DNA from: Rhodospirillaceae bacterium
GTDB taxonomy: Bacteria > Pseudomonadota > Alphaproteobacteria > Rhodospirillales > Rhodospirillaceae
Assembly (NCBI GenBank): GCA_029243545.1
Contig: JAQWRV010000029.1
Span: 98,295 to 162,294, forward strand
DNA: 64,000 nucleotides
Direction: 5' to 3'
A model generated the notes under the pieces. The model did not search any database. It was given only the letters and a program-made list of their open reading frames with translations, and was not told the DNA's origin. Every line of letters starts with the position of its first letter. Within the stretch, counting starts at the first letter, position 1. The position numbers and the translations under genes are program-made. Shown here one piece after another: positions 27,227-35,759 of the stretch.

Positions 27227-28126
27227 ATGTCTGTCGTTGATAGCGTTATCGCAGCTGCTGATGTCTATAAGAAGGGTGAAGTAAGTAAGGCGATTGATCT
27301 GTTTGAGCAGGTCATGGCGGAGCATGAAGAAGAGCTTATAGCGCTCAAGAAAAGGGGGCCGGATTTACGCCTCTTTCACCGCCAAATGGGCAAGGTTTCT
27401 GCTTTGAGGCAGGCCCTTGTGCAGCTTTCGTCAGGCAGCAATACGATTGAGATCGACGTGAGTGCGTATTTCGGGCGTCACCCTTTTCGCATCAAAATGA
27501 ACAAAGAGATCAGCCAGTTTGCCAGTTCATGGAAGACGACAACGGCCTTCGATGTTCACCTTGCATCAGCCATTAAACATTTTGGCGCGGACTTTAAATC
27601 GGTTTTTGGGTCGACTACCTGGCGCGAAGATATTGCGGGCAGTGTCTACGTGTCCGCGTGGATGGTGACCGACGCATTTGAAATGGCGGCGGCCTTACCG
27701 GACTCACCAAAACATGTCATTAACATTGGCTGCGGCATGGGATTCTTTGACGCGATTTATCTGGGGGGGCGCAGTGAGCCCGCATCAGCAACCCTCATCG
27801 ATATCGATGAAACCGTGCAGCAATCCGTTTCTGAGGTGCTCACGCTCAACGGAATTGAGAATGCGACTTTCCAAATGAACGCAGACAATATTCCGTACGA
27901 TAAAGTCGAGTTGGTCTACACGGTGCGATCATGTGGCTATCTCTATGAGATCGACGCATATGACGACGTGTTTCGTGCCCTAAAACCTGGCTGCCGGTGC
28001 CTCATTGACGTCACACATGACCGTCGTGAAGCAGTGGTCAAATATTTCGAAGGTCTCGGAACGCGTCACAACGTGTTCAAGCGATCGGCAGACGAAACGG
28101 TGTTGCTGGCCTTCGACTTCGTGTGA
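27227..28126 (+). CDS. Putative class I methyltransferase with TPR-like N-terminus
   Basis: A 299-residue cytoplasmic protein. The first 45 residues (DVYKKGEVSKAIDLFEQVMA) look like a helical TPR-type hairpin. Residues about 160-280 hold a Rossmann methyltransferase core: HVINIGCGMGFFDAIYLGG (motif I), ATLIDIDETV (acidic residue of motif II), VELVYTVRSCGYLYEI and RALKPGCRCLIDVTH. It resembles proteins labelled 'putative sugar O-methyltransferase'. It stands alone, 135 bases after dctP. Substrate unknown. Confidence 0.65.
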   Translation: MSVVDSVIAAADVYKKGEVSKAIDLFEQVMAEHEEELIALKKRGPDLRLFHRQMGKVSALRQALVQLSSGSNTIEIDVSAYFGRHPFRIKMNKEISQFASSWKTTTAFDVHLASAIKHFGADFKSVFGSTTWREDIAGSVYVSAWMVTDAFEMAAALPDSPKHVINIGCGMGFFDAIYLGGRSEPASATLIDIDETVQQSVSEVLTLNGIENATFQMNADNIPYDKVELVYTVRSCGYLYEIDAYDDVFRALKPGCRCLIDVTHDRREAVVKYFEGLGTRHNVFKRSADETVLLAFDFV

Positions 28127-28259
28127 TCCTTAAGAGGTGCGTTACCAATTACTCAGCGTGCTCCAGCAGATACACGGCTCATTGGTTTCTAAAAGCACTT
28201 GGGACAGCGCTGTTTTTTCTGATCAGCCTATGGAAGAGCCTAGGGTTGTTGGATAAATC

Positions 28260-29036
28260 TTATTGGCCGTCGCTGAATTCACCCGTGTCGAGGGGTTTCA
28301 GGTCAGTCGGGATGAAGGCGTAAAGCGTTTTCCATTGTTCCGCTTCAATGTCGTCGCTGCCGATAATCTCAATGGATTTATTTAAGGCGGCAGGATTTTG
28401 CAGTGAATCGATCATAATGGCGGCGGCATCTGCGCGGGCGATGTAGCCGAGGTCATAATTGCCCATAGTGGCGAATGTGACGCCGCGCAGGCCACGAGGC
28501 TCGTTGCGCAGGGCAACCGGGCGGATAACCGTGTAAGGCATCCCTGAATCCCGCAGGTAATCCTCGCCGAGCCATTTCCATATCAACACATTGTTCACCG
28601 CCACGTTGAGCATGTGATCCGTCTTGCCGGCGCTGGCCGCGCTCATCAGGACAAATTGTTTGACGCCATAATCCTTGGCGACACCAACGATATTTTTTAC
28701 GCCCCCATAATCCACATACTCAGGTCCGTTAGGGCCGCGAGCTGTACGGGCGCCGATAGTGGAGATGATAAAGTCGGCCCCCTTGAACGCGGCGCGAATT
28801 TGATCGACGTCTTGAACTTCCATGGAAACCCAATCGATATCTTCGCCGTGGGTTTCTTTGGCGCGCTCCACGTTGCGGGTGGTGGCACGCACGTCATAGG
28901 CTTCATCAGCTTGGAGCTGTTTAATCACTTCAATGCCCGACTGGCCTGTACCGCCAACGACGACAACCAGGTCTTTTGCATTTGCTGAAGCAGCGGTGAA
29001 GGAGAGCGCCAACAGCGCTGATAAGAAAAATTTCAT
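28260..29036 (-). CDS. Exported NAD(P)-binding atypical SDR
   Basis: A 258-residue protein with a Sec signal (MKFFLSALLALSFTAASANA) followed by DLVVVVGGTGQSGIEVIKQL, a GGTGxSG dinucleotide motif, then ADFIISTIGARTARGP, QFVLMSAASAG and PYTVIRPVALRNEPRG. This is the NmrA/SDR-a5 type and a relative of 23040-23732. GGGAG six bases before the ATG at 29036 supports this start. It is the last gene of a four-gene minus-strand operon (ThDP enzyme, cytochrome c, aldo/keto reductase, this). All four carry export signals. Confidence 0.8.
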   Translation of the reverse strand: MKFFLSALLALSFTAASANAKDLVVVVGGTGQSGIEVIKQLQADEAYDVRATTRNVERAKETHGEDIDWVSMEVQDVDQIRAAFKGADFIISTIGARTARGPNGPEYVDYGGVKNIVGVAKDYGVKQFVLMSAASAGKTDHMLNVAVNNVLIWKWLGEDYLRDSGMPYTVIRPVALRNEPRGLRGVTFATMGNYDLGYIARADAAAIMIDSLQNPAALNKSIEIIGSDDIEAEQWKTLYAFIPTDLKPLDTGEFSDGQ

Positions 29037-29070
29037 AATGTGCTCCCGCATCTATTTGGTATTGGCGTAC

Positions 29071-30030
29071 CTAATCCCAGATGGCAGCGATACGCGCCCG
29101 TTGTTTCGCATCTGCCAAGGGACCTTGCCCGGCAACGACGTTATCTGCCATGTGTTTGGCCTTGGTTGTCCCCGGTATGGTGACGGTTACAGCAGGGTGA
29201 GAGATAACGAACTTCAAAAGCAGTTGGGCAAAGGTTTTACAACCCAGTTCTTCCCGGGCCCATTCAGGGACCGACTGGCCTTCCACATCCTCAAGTAGGC
29301 TACCCCGCCCAAGAGGGACATTGATCATCACGGCAACGCCCAAATCTTGGGCTACAGGCAGGATTCGTTTTTCCGCGCCTCTCATATCGATGGAATATTT
29401 AATTTGAATGAAATCCAAATTGCCTGTTTCCATAACGGGAATAACACCGCTCTGAAACCACGACAGGAAGTGGGAAACCCCCACATAACGGAATCTGCCG
29501 GCCGCTTTCCACTCCAGCATGGTGGGAAGGTGGACATCGTCGTTGCGCAGATTGTGCACCATCATCAAATCAATGACGTTGGTCTGAAGTTCGCGGAAAG
29601 ACTTCTCCATGGTTTCGATGCCGTTGTCCCGGCCGCGTTCACTCACCTTGGTGGCGATGAACACTTGGTCCCGATTGCCCATGCGCGTGAACAGTTCACC
29701 CAACACGGCCTCAGACTGTCCATACCCTTCAGCGGTATCGATGACGGACCCGCCGGCGTCCAACAACGTGCGTATGACGTCCATGCGCTGCGCGGTTTCG
29801 GCCGCATTGCCAGGATCCTTGTAACGGTTAGTCCCCAAGCCAATGACGGGCATGGTTTCACCATTGGGACTCCTAGGGATGGGCTTACGCACCATAGGGG
29901 GCTGAGCCATGGGGGATTCAGCCATGGGGGATTGAGACTGTGCGGGCAGGGTGTTGGGTACGGCTGCGCCGAACGCAGCTGCGCCCGCTGTGCGTAAGAA
30001 CCGTTTGCGGGTCAGTAAGGTCATGGCCAA
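29071..30030 (-). CDS. Tat-tagged aldo/keto reductase
   Basis: A 319-residue protein. The N-terminus has a Tat-like signal in RK form (LTRKRFLRTAGAAAFGAAVP) and then a short repetitive linker (SPMAESPMAQPPM). The barrel follows with GETMPVIGLGTNRY, SVIDTAEGYGQSEAVLGEL (catalytic Asp and Tyr), VFIATKV (Lys) and DLMMVHNL (His), and the C-terminal IPGTTKAKHMADN NADPH-binding region. All four AKR catalytic residues are present, so it is probably active. It lies four bases after a cytochrome c gene. Export of an NADPH-dependent reductase is odd; the Tat system could carry it out with cofactor bound. Confidence 0.82.
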   Translation of the reverse strand: MAMTLLTRKRFLRTAGAAAFGAAVPNTLPAQSQSPMAESPMAQPPMVRKPIPRSPNGETMPVIGLGTNRYKDPGNAAETAQRMDVIRTLLDAGGSVIDTAEGYGQSEAVLGELFTRMGNRDQVFIATKVSERGRDNGIETMEKSFRELQTNVIDLMMVHNLRNDDVHLPTMLEWKAAGRFRYVGVSHFLSWFQSGVIPVMETGNLDFIQIKYSIDMRGAEKRILPVAQDLGVAVMINVPLGRGSLLEDVEGQSVPEWAREELGCKTFAQLLLKFVISHPAVTVTIPGTTKAKHMADNVVAGQGPLADAKQRARIAAIWD

Positions 30031-30034
30031 GGCC

Positions 30035-30403
30035 TTAACTCCCCGGCTTAAGGTCCTTTAAAATAGCGATGTCGTCAGCATGTGGCGGCGGCGGTACGGA
30101 TTCCAGATAAGCAACGATGTCTTCAATCTCGGCATCAGAGACGACTTCTTCAGGATACATGGGCATACGACCGGGGCTGAAACGGATAAAATTTGCGAGG
30201 GCTTCGGGCGGCAAAGGGTCGGGCGTCAGCGCTGTTCCCGCATCATTACCTTTGCCGTCGTCGCCATGACATTGATAACAGCCCACCCGCATGAAGGTTT
30301 CGCGCCCGCGATCTGCATCACCTGTGGAGTCCTGCGCGAAGGCTGAGATGCCTCCTAATAAGCTGAATGACATGACGATGCTTGAGAAGAGTTTCGTTTT
30401 CAT
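30035..30403 (-). CDS. Small periplasmic cytochrome c
   Basis: A 122-residue class I cytochrome c with a Sec signal (KTKLFSSIVMSFSLLGGISA), haem-binding CYQCH at residues 42-46 and a likely axial Met in SPGRMPMYPEEVVSD. The C-terminal helix is AEIEDIVAYLESVP. It lies between the ThDP enzyme (11 bases upstream) and the aldo/keto reductase (4 bases downstream), so it probably takes or gives electrons to one of the exported enzymes of the operon. Confidence 0.9.
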   Translation of the reverse strand: MKTKLFSSIVMSFSLLGGISAFAQDSTGDADRGRETFMRVGCYQCHGDDGKGNDAGTALTPDPLPPEALANFIRFSPGRMPMYPEEVVSDAEIEDIVAYLESVPPPPHADDIAILKDLKPGS

Positions 30404-30414
30404 AATCTATTCCC

Positions 30415-32439
30415 CTAGCGCATCTGCGTGACGACATCGACCAAAGCCGGATAGCCCGACTTAACCACCTGAACGGCTTCGGCAAGGGCAGGGCCCAATT
30501 CGTCGGGGTCTTCAATGGGACCGGCAGACCACACGCCCATACCTTCGGCGAGTTTGGCGTAATCAATGTTGGGGTCCTGGATGACGGTACCAATGTGCGA
30601 CTTGTCGACACCGCGCTTCCGGTTGTTGGCGGTGCCTTGCACCAGCATGGTCTCCTGCGCATAGGCGCGGTTGTTGTGCATGACTGTCAGCAGTGGAATG
30701 CGATGATGGGCGGCGGTCCACAATGCACCGTTGGCATACATGAAATCGCCGTCGCATTGAATGTTGACGGAGAACCGTCCGAGCTTTTTGTTGGCCAGAC
30801 CTGCGCCCACAGCGGCAGGCAAACCGTATCCAACGCCGCCACCGGCACCGATGCCGAGATAGCGGTAATGCTCATCAAAGTTCCAGAGACGGTGCGGCCA
30901 GGAACTAACGAAGCGTTCCGACGCGCCAACGGAAACCAAAGCCCAGTCTTCGTCTTTGATTTTTTCGTAAAGCTCCATGCACATACGTCCCGTACTGACC
31001 GGGCTGGAATTCCAACCGCGGGCGGCGAGTAGGCGGGATTCCTCATATGAGGCCGCATGGTCTTTGCGGAAGCCGTCTGCGCGATCTGCCAATTCCCGGC
31101 GGCGGCTGCGGTCTATAGCTTCTTTGACTTCTTCAATGAGCGCCGGTAGGGAGGCTTGGGCGTCACCAGAGATGGAGATATCCACCGGAGCGTAGCGCTG
31201 GAAGTCCTGATAGTTGGACTTCATATAGAGGTCATTGACACTGATGGTAATCAGCTTAACGCCCTCTTTAGTGCGTGGTTGGGCGGTCATGTTGCCGCGA
31301 TTAATGGAGTTGACCTGACCCCAGAAATCGGTGACTTCCAATCCCAGAATGACATCGGCCCTTGGAATAAGACGACCGCTTTGCCGCGTTTGGTTAAGAT
31401 AATGATTGGTTGGCATGTTCTGGCGGCTGGCGAGATCGACAACGGGCGCGTTAAGCAGCTCAGCCAGTTCGACCAGCAAACGCAAGCCTTCCGGTGTGCG
31501 CGCCGCGCGGTCTGCGATGATGAGAGGGGTCTCTGCGTTGACCAGAAGCTTTGCAGTTTCTTTCAACGCGCCGCGTTCGCCTTGGGGCGGTTCAGACGGC
31601 GTATAGCGCGGGATGGTTAGGCTGGCGCGATCTTCTACCTCCATGGTCTGTAGGTCGGCATCTGCGACGATCGCGATGGGTTCCATGGGCGGCGTGGTGG
31701 CAAATTTCCAGCCACGGACAAAAGAATCAGCAAAGGCCTGCAACGACATGGGCTGATCGTCCCACTTGGTGAAATCGCGCACCATGGCAGCAGGGTCTTG
31801 GGCTGAGTGACGCCAGGTCGTGGCCCCCAGACGTCCGTTCGCGTCGGCATTGTTGCCGAGGATGGTTACGAGAGGCACCCGGTCGCACCAGGCGTTGTAG
31901 AGGTTCATGGCGGCGTGCTGGAGGCCGACTGTGCCGTGACACATAATGGCCGCCGGTTTTAGCGCCGCCTTGTAATAGCCATTGGCCATGGCGGCAGCAG
32001 ATTCCTCATGCATACAAGTTATGAATTCGGGCTTTTCGTTGCCGCCGTAGGTAACTATGGACTCATGCAGGCCGAGAAAACTAGAGCCCGGGTTAGAGAA
32101 GACGTAGTTGAGATCCAGCGATTTCATAACGTCGATCATGAAATCGGAGCCGAAAGACGGTTTGTCTTCCGGCCCGAGACCAACGGCCAGTTGCTCACTG
32201 TTCGCCTGCGCCAGTTGATCTGCCCCATCAGAAGTAGAGGAGGCTTCTAGTTCCATCTGTGCGGCGGACGGTGGCGGGGCACCACGGGTGAGTCTGGCAT
32301 CGGGTGCTGCCTTTTCAGCCGCAGTGGCTGCGCCAGGAATCGTTGATGCGGCTCCCGCAACGGCTGCGCTTTTCAAAAAGTTCCTCCGTCCAACTTCTGG
32401 ACGGACTTTGGGTTCTGGTTTGGTAGGCATTGACGTCAT
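30415..32439 (-). CDS. Tat-exported thiamine diphosphate-dependent enzyme (acetolactate synthase-like)
   Basis: A 674-residue protein with a standard Tat signal, VGRRNFLKSAAVAGAASTIP. The three ThDP-enzyme domains follow: the N-terminal PYR domain with NPGSSFLGLHES and the catalytic Glu in CMHEESAAAMANGYYKA; a central domain; and the C-terminal PP domain with GDFMYANGALWTAAHH leading to VMHNNRAY, the GDG-x-NN metal/ThDP motif. The family includes acetolactate synthase, benzoylformate decarboxylase and oxalyl-CoA decarboxylase; the exact reaction is unknown. It is the first gene of the operon with cytochrome c, AKR and SDR. ThDP binds tightly, so transport in folded form by Tat is reasonable. 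Confidence 0.85.
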   Translation of the reverse strand: MTSMPTKPEPKVRPEVGRRNFLKSAAVAGAASTIPGAATAAEKAAPDARLTRGAPPPSAAQMELEASSTSDGADQLAQANSEQLAVGLGPEDKPSFGSDFMIDVMKSLDLNYVFSNPGSSFLGLHESIVTYGGNEKPEFITCMHEESAAAMANGYYKAALKPAAIMCHGTVGLQHAAMNLYNAWCDRVPLVTILGNNADANGRLGATTWRHSAQDPAAMVRDFTKWDDQPMSLQAFADSFVRGWKFATTPPMEPIAIVADADLQTMEVEDRASLTIPRYTPSEPPQGERGALKETAKLLVNAETPLIIADRAARTPEGLRLLVELAELLNAPVVDLASRQNMPTNHYLNQTRQSGRLIPRADVILGLEVTDFWGQVNSINRGNMTAQPRTKEGVKLITISVNDLYMKSNYQDFQRYAPVDISISGDAQASLPALIEEVKEAIDRSRRRELADRADGFRKDHAASYEESRLLAARGWNSSPVSTGRMCMELYEKIKDEDWALVSVGASERFVSSWPHRLWNFDEHYRYLGIGAGGGVGYGLPAAVGAGLANKKLGRFSVNIQCDGDFMYANGALWTAAHHRIPLLTVMHNNRAYAQETMLVQGTANNRKRGVDKSHIGTVIQDPNIDYAKLAEGMGVWSAGPIEDPDELGPALAEAVQVVKSGYPALVDVVTQMR

Positions 32440-32560
32440 GACTCTCTCCCCTGGGCCTTGAGCGTGGCTATGATCGTATGTGATCCTGACACAGATAGAG
32501 GGTTAGCCGTGAGGGCAATTAGGCCGCTCTCGCTGGCCGGACGGCATGATATACTGAGCT

Positions 32561-33052
32561 ATGATTTATCTCCCAGACGGTCCGGAACGCCCAAACCAAG
32601 CTGCGTTAGACGCGTTTTGGACAGAAGCTAAGGTGTCTAATCCCGAGATCGGTGACGAGTACCAGGTGCGCTGGTTCGGCATTGATGTCAAAACAACACG
32701 CGGGATCTTCGGCTATATTAAAGAGGGCGTAAAAACGGCCACTTATACCGTGCCATGGATTTTGGAACAGGAAGGCGTGCCTCTGGCCCGTGCGGGCGAT
32801 TACATCGTGCTGATTGATTATGACGGCACGCCAGCCATGCTGCTGCGCATCGGTAAGGTTGAGGCCTGGAAATTTGAAGCCATCGACGAGCGGGTAACAC
32901 ATACAGATGGCTCGTCGGTGCGCGACCCGAATGTCTGGAAACTGTTACACAAGGCTTTCTGGAACAGTGAGCTGAAACAATACGGGCTTAAAGTCACTGA
33001 CGACATGCCGGTGTTGGTCGAACATTTTGAGCGGGTGTTTGACAAAGTGTAG
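32561..33052 (+). CDS. ASCH domain protein
   Basis: A 163-residue cytoplasmic protein of the ASCH (DUF984-like) type, an RNA/nucleotide-binding PUA-like fold. Visible are the N-terminal AALDAFWTEAK helix, then VKTATYTVPWILEQEGVPLA (equivalent of the family's K-SAT motif), AGDYIVLIDYDGTPAMLLRI and a C-terminal HFERVFDKV. Family members include the E. coli YqfB amidohydrolase, but the role of most is not known. It is convergent with the TRAP genes, ending 4 bases from dctM. Confidence 0.82.
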   Translation: MIYLPDGPERPNQAALDAFWTEAKVSNPEIGDEYQVRWFGIDVKTTRGIFGYIKEGVKTATYTVPWILEQEGVPLARAGDYIVLIDYDGTPAMLLRIGKVEAWKFEAIDERVTHTDGSSVRDPNVWKLLHKAFWNSELKQYGLKVTDDMPVLVEHFERVFDKV

Positions 33053-33056
33053 CGCG

Positions 33057-34376
33057 CTAGCCAATCAGGCCTGGCAGCCATAGGGCGATAGCTGGGAACA
33101 GAATGAGCAAAATCAGCAATATCATATCACAGCCGAGGAATGGCAGCGCTGCGGCGATGACGTGTTTAAGCGTGGTGCCTTTAGGTGCGACGCCGGTCAT
33201 AAGGAACAGCAGGAGGCCGAACGGTGGGGTGGTTAGGCTCATTTCCATGGCGAGCAAAACGACAATGCCAAACCAAACCGGTTCGAAGCCGAGCGCTTGG
33301 GCCAGGGGAAAAAAGAACGGGATGGTGATGAGCAGGATCGACAGCTGATCCATGAACATGCCCATGACCAAAAGTACAGCGAACATCAGCATCAAAACCG
33401 CGAATGGCGAAGCGTCCCAATCTGAGACGGCACCGACGATCTCTGCACTAGCGCCGGAGAAGGCGAGGAGTTGAGAGAAGGCGGCAGAGGCGAAGATCAG
33501 CAGGAAGACCATGCCGGTCACAGAGACAGCGGTTTCCAATGAACGGCGTATGGACTCTAGCGTCAGGCACTTGAACATGGCAGCGAGAACAACGACCGCC
33601 ATGACGCCAAAGGCTGCCGCTTCCGACGGCGTGGTAATTCCCAGCACAATGAAACCGACAACACAGAAGATCACCAGGCCCATGGGTAATACGTTAAGCG
33701 CGAATTGCGCCAAACGCTGGCTAAGGGGCGGAATCTCCATGTCGTAAATAGGGGCAGCGCTGGGGTCGCGCCACACTTGGATGGCAATAGCCCCACAGTA
33801 AAGCACCGCGAGGAGGAGCCCTGGCACCAAACCGGCGATTAGCAGGGCTGCGATATCGACGCGGGCGAGGGAGCCCAGCAGGACGGCCAAATTCGAAGGT
33901 GGGATGATCATGGCTAGGCCACCGGTGCCGATGATCGGGCCGATGGCGAGCATCTTGGAGTATCCACGTTTTTCCATCTCCGGCACCATCAGCGAGCCCA
34001 GCATGGCCGTGTTGGCCATGGTGGAGCCAGTGAGGGTGGAGAAGGTGGTGCCTCCGACAACGGTCACATAGGAGAGACGTCCGGGCAGCCGGCCGAACAA
34101 GGCGTCTAGAGAATCAAACACACGGTTGGCGAGGCCTGAATGAAATAGCAACGCACCCATGAGCACAAACATGGGAATGGCGACGAGGCGGAACGAGGTG
34201 ATGAGATTGGTGGAATTATCGATGAGTTGCACAATTCCAACCCAACCGCCCATGAGCAGAAACGCACCGACGATATTGCTCAAAAGAAAACCAAATGCGA
34301 CGGGGATGCCGAATGCCATCAGCATCAATACAAGGGCAAAAATGAAAATGCCGATGGAGAAAGGATCAGCAAACAT
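33057..34376 (-). CDS. dctM: TRAP transporter large membrane subunit (DctM)
   Basis: The 12-helix subunit that moves the substrate in symport with sodium. The 439-residue protein is almost entirely hydrophobic helices. Motifs include FGIPVAFGFLLSNIVGAFLL at the start, TVVGGTTFSTLTGSTMANTA, PIIGTGGLAMIIPPSNLAV and MSLTTPPFGLLLFLMTGVAP, all typical of DctM. It starts two bases after dctQ. No binding protein gene is adjacent; the nearest DctP is at 26096-27091. Confidence 0.92.
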   Translation of the reverse strand: MFADPFSIGIFIFALVLMLMAFGIPVAFGFLLSNIVGAFLLMGGWVGIVQLIDNSTNLITSFRLVAIPMFVLMGALLFHSGLANRVFDSLDALFGRLPGRLSYVTVVGGTTFSTLTGSTMANTAMLGSLMVPEMEKRGYSKMLAIGPIIGTGGLAMIIPPSNLAVLLGSLARVDIAALLIAGLVPGLLLAVLYCGAIAIQVWRDPSAAPIYDMEIPPLSQRLAQFALNVLPMGLVIFCVVGFIVLGITTPSEAAAFGVMAVVVLAAMFKCLTLESIRRSLETAVSVTGMVFLLIFASAAFSQLLAFSGASAEIVGAVSDWDASPFAVLMLMFAVLLVMGMFMDQLSILLITIPFFFPLAQALGFEPVWFGIVVLLAMEMSLTTPPFGLLLFLMTGVAPKGTTLKHVIAAALPFLGCDMILLILLILFPAIALWLPGLIG

Positions 34377-34378
34377 GG

Positions 34379-34900
34379 CTAATACCGCTCCTGAGTATGG
34401 GCGGCTTCGTCGGGCGCGGCGTAGAAAGAGTCTTTGGTGAACAGGAAGCGGAGGAATTCACAACCGACGAAAAAGAATCCGATCAACAGTGGCGTGAATA
34501 GAATCCAGCGTGGCACATCAATAGAGCGCGGCTCGGAATCGCCGATGATCACGCTTTCGATGACAAGGCTGCCTGAAACATAAGCAATGGCCAACGCGAC
34601 ACTTGCGCAAATGACATAAACGCTGGTTTCGAGGAACCGTTTGGTGTCGGCATCAAGCCGGTCATAGATCACGCGCACAACTACATGTCCGCGGGTGCGT
34701 ACCAGATACGGCGCAGCGAACATGGTGAAGTAGAGCAAGGCGTATTCGGTTGTGGCGACGGTCGCCCGGATGGGCTGAAAGCCGAGATTGCGAAGGCTGA
34801 CATCGACGACAATGAGGATGCACATCAATGCCAGGATGACTCCTGCGATGGCGGCCAAGCTAACGACGATGCTGTTGTAGAGTTTGCGTAGGATGTTCAT
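34379..34900 (-). CDS. dctQ: TRAP transporter small membrane subunit (DctQ)
   Basis: A 173-residue protein with four predicted membrane helices. It has the DctQ pattern: an N-terminal helix pair (SIVVSLAAIAGVILALMCIL), EYALLYFTMFAAPYLVRTRG with the family's 'R.RGHV.V' turn, and a last helix WILFTPLLIGFFFVGCEF. It pairs with DctM, with which it is nearly contiguous. The SDR gene upstream on the same strand is 64 bases away and may share the transcript, suggesting import and oxidation of the same substrate. Confidence 0.88.
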   Translation of the reverse strand: MNILRKLYNSIVVSLAAIAGVILALMCILIVVDVSLRNLGFQPIRATVATTEYALLYFTMFAAPYLVRTRGHVVVRVIYDRLDADTKRFLETSVYVICASVALAIAYVSGSLVIESVIIGDSEPRSIDVPRWILFTPLLIGFFFVGCEFLRFLFTKDSFYAAPDEAAHTQERY

Positions 34901-34964
34901 GGCCTCACTATAACGAGAATTACGCTAATCCGGCAGGACTTCGTGGTGCTAATCCTGTACGACT

Positions 34965-35717
34965 TTAATGGCGCGCCTCTGGCACGACTTGTTTGCCGGC
35001 GGTGAAACCACCATCAACACCAATTACCTGGCCGGTAATGTAACTGGCGGCATCTGACGACAAAAATGCAATGGCGTTGGCGACCTCTTCCGCGGTCCCG
35101 GGGCGTTTCATGGGGTGGGCATTGATCAAGGTTTGCCGCACATCTTCGTGGCCGGGCGCGTTTAGGTGCGAGGTCATCGGCGTATCGATCAGACCCGGGC
35201 AGACGCAGTTGGCGCGGATGTTATCTTTGGCATAGTCGATGGCCAGGCAGCGGGTGAGGTGGGCGACGCCGGCCTTGCTGACTGCATAACCGATCATGCT
35301 ATCCCGTGCGATCATGGAAAACGTGCTGCCTATGGTGACGATGGAGCCACCTCCGTTGAGCTGCATATGTGGGATTACGGCGCGGGTGATGAGAAAGGTC
35401 GATGTTAAGTTGACGTTGAGTATTTTGGACCAGAACGCCGGGTCAATCTCCGTTGCTGAACCGTGGCCAGTCATGCCGGCGCAATGAACGAGTGCGTCTA
35501 GTCCTTTGGTCGGTATTTCAAAGGCGTTGATGACGTGGTCGATTGCAGGTCCATCCGTCACATCACCCTGCTCGAACCCAGCGAAGAGTGAGTCGTCGTC
35601 TGGTGAATTCAAATCCATGCCGAGAACGATGTAACCCTGATCGTTGAACAGCCGCACACAGGCGTTGCCAATGCCCGATGCAGCCCCGGTGATGAGAACG
35701 CGATTAGGAGTGCTCAT
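34965..35717 (-). CDS. Short-chain dehydrogenase/reductase
   Basis: A 250-residue classical cytoplasmic SDR: VLITGAASGIGNACVRLFND for NAD(P) binding, a GMDLNSPDD acidic turn that suggests NAD(H), VHCAGMTGHG, the Ser-Tyr-Lys triad (TIGSTFSMIARDS and GYAVSKAGVAHLT) and the C-terminal GQVIGVDGGFTAGKQV ending. Unlike the other SDR-type genes of the block it has no signal peptide. It lies upstream of dctQM on the same strand and downstream of a SUMF1 gene. Substrate unknown, possibly the compound brought in by the TRAP system. Confidence 0.88.
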   Translation of the reverse strand: MSTPNRVLITGAASGIGNACVRLFNDQGYIVLGMDLNSPDDDSLFAGFEQGDVTDGPAIDHVINAFEIPTKGLDALVHCAGMTGHGSATEIDPAFWSKILNVNLTSTFLITRAVIPHMQLNGGGSIVTIGSTFSMIARDSMIGYAVSKAGVAHLTRCLAIDYAKDNIRANCVCPGLIDTPMTSHLNAPGHEDVRQTLINAHPMKRPGTAEEVANAIAFLSSDAASYITGQVIGVDGGFTAGKQVVPEARH

Positions 35718-35759
35718 TCATGTATCCCGCATTAAATGGGGCCTTACACTAATTAGGAT

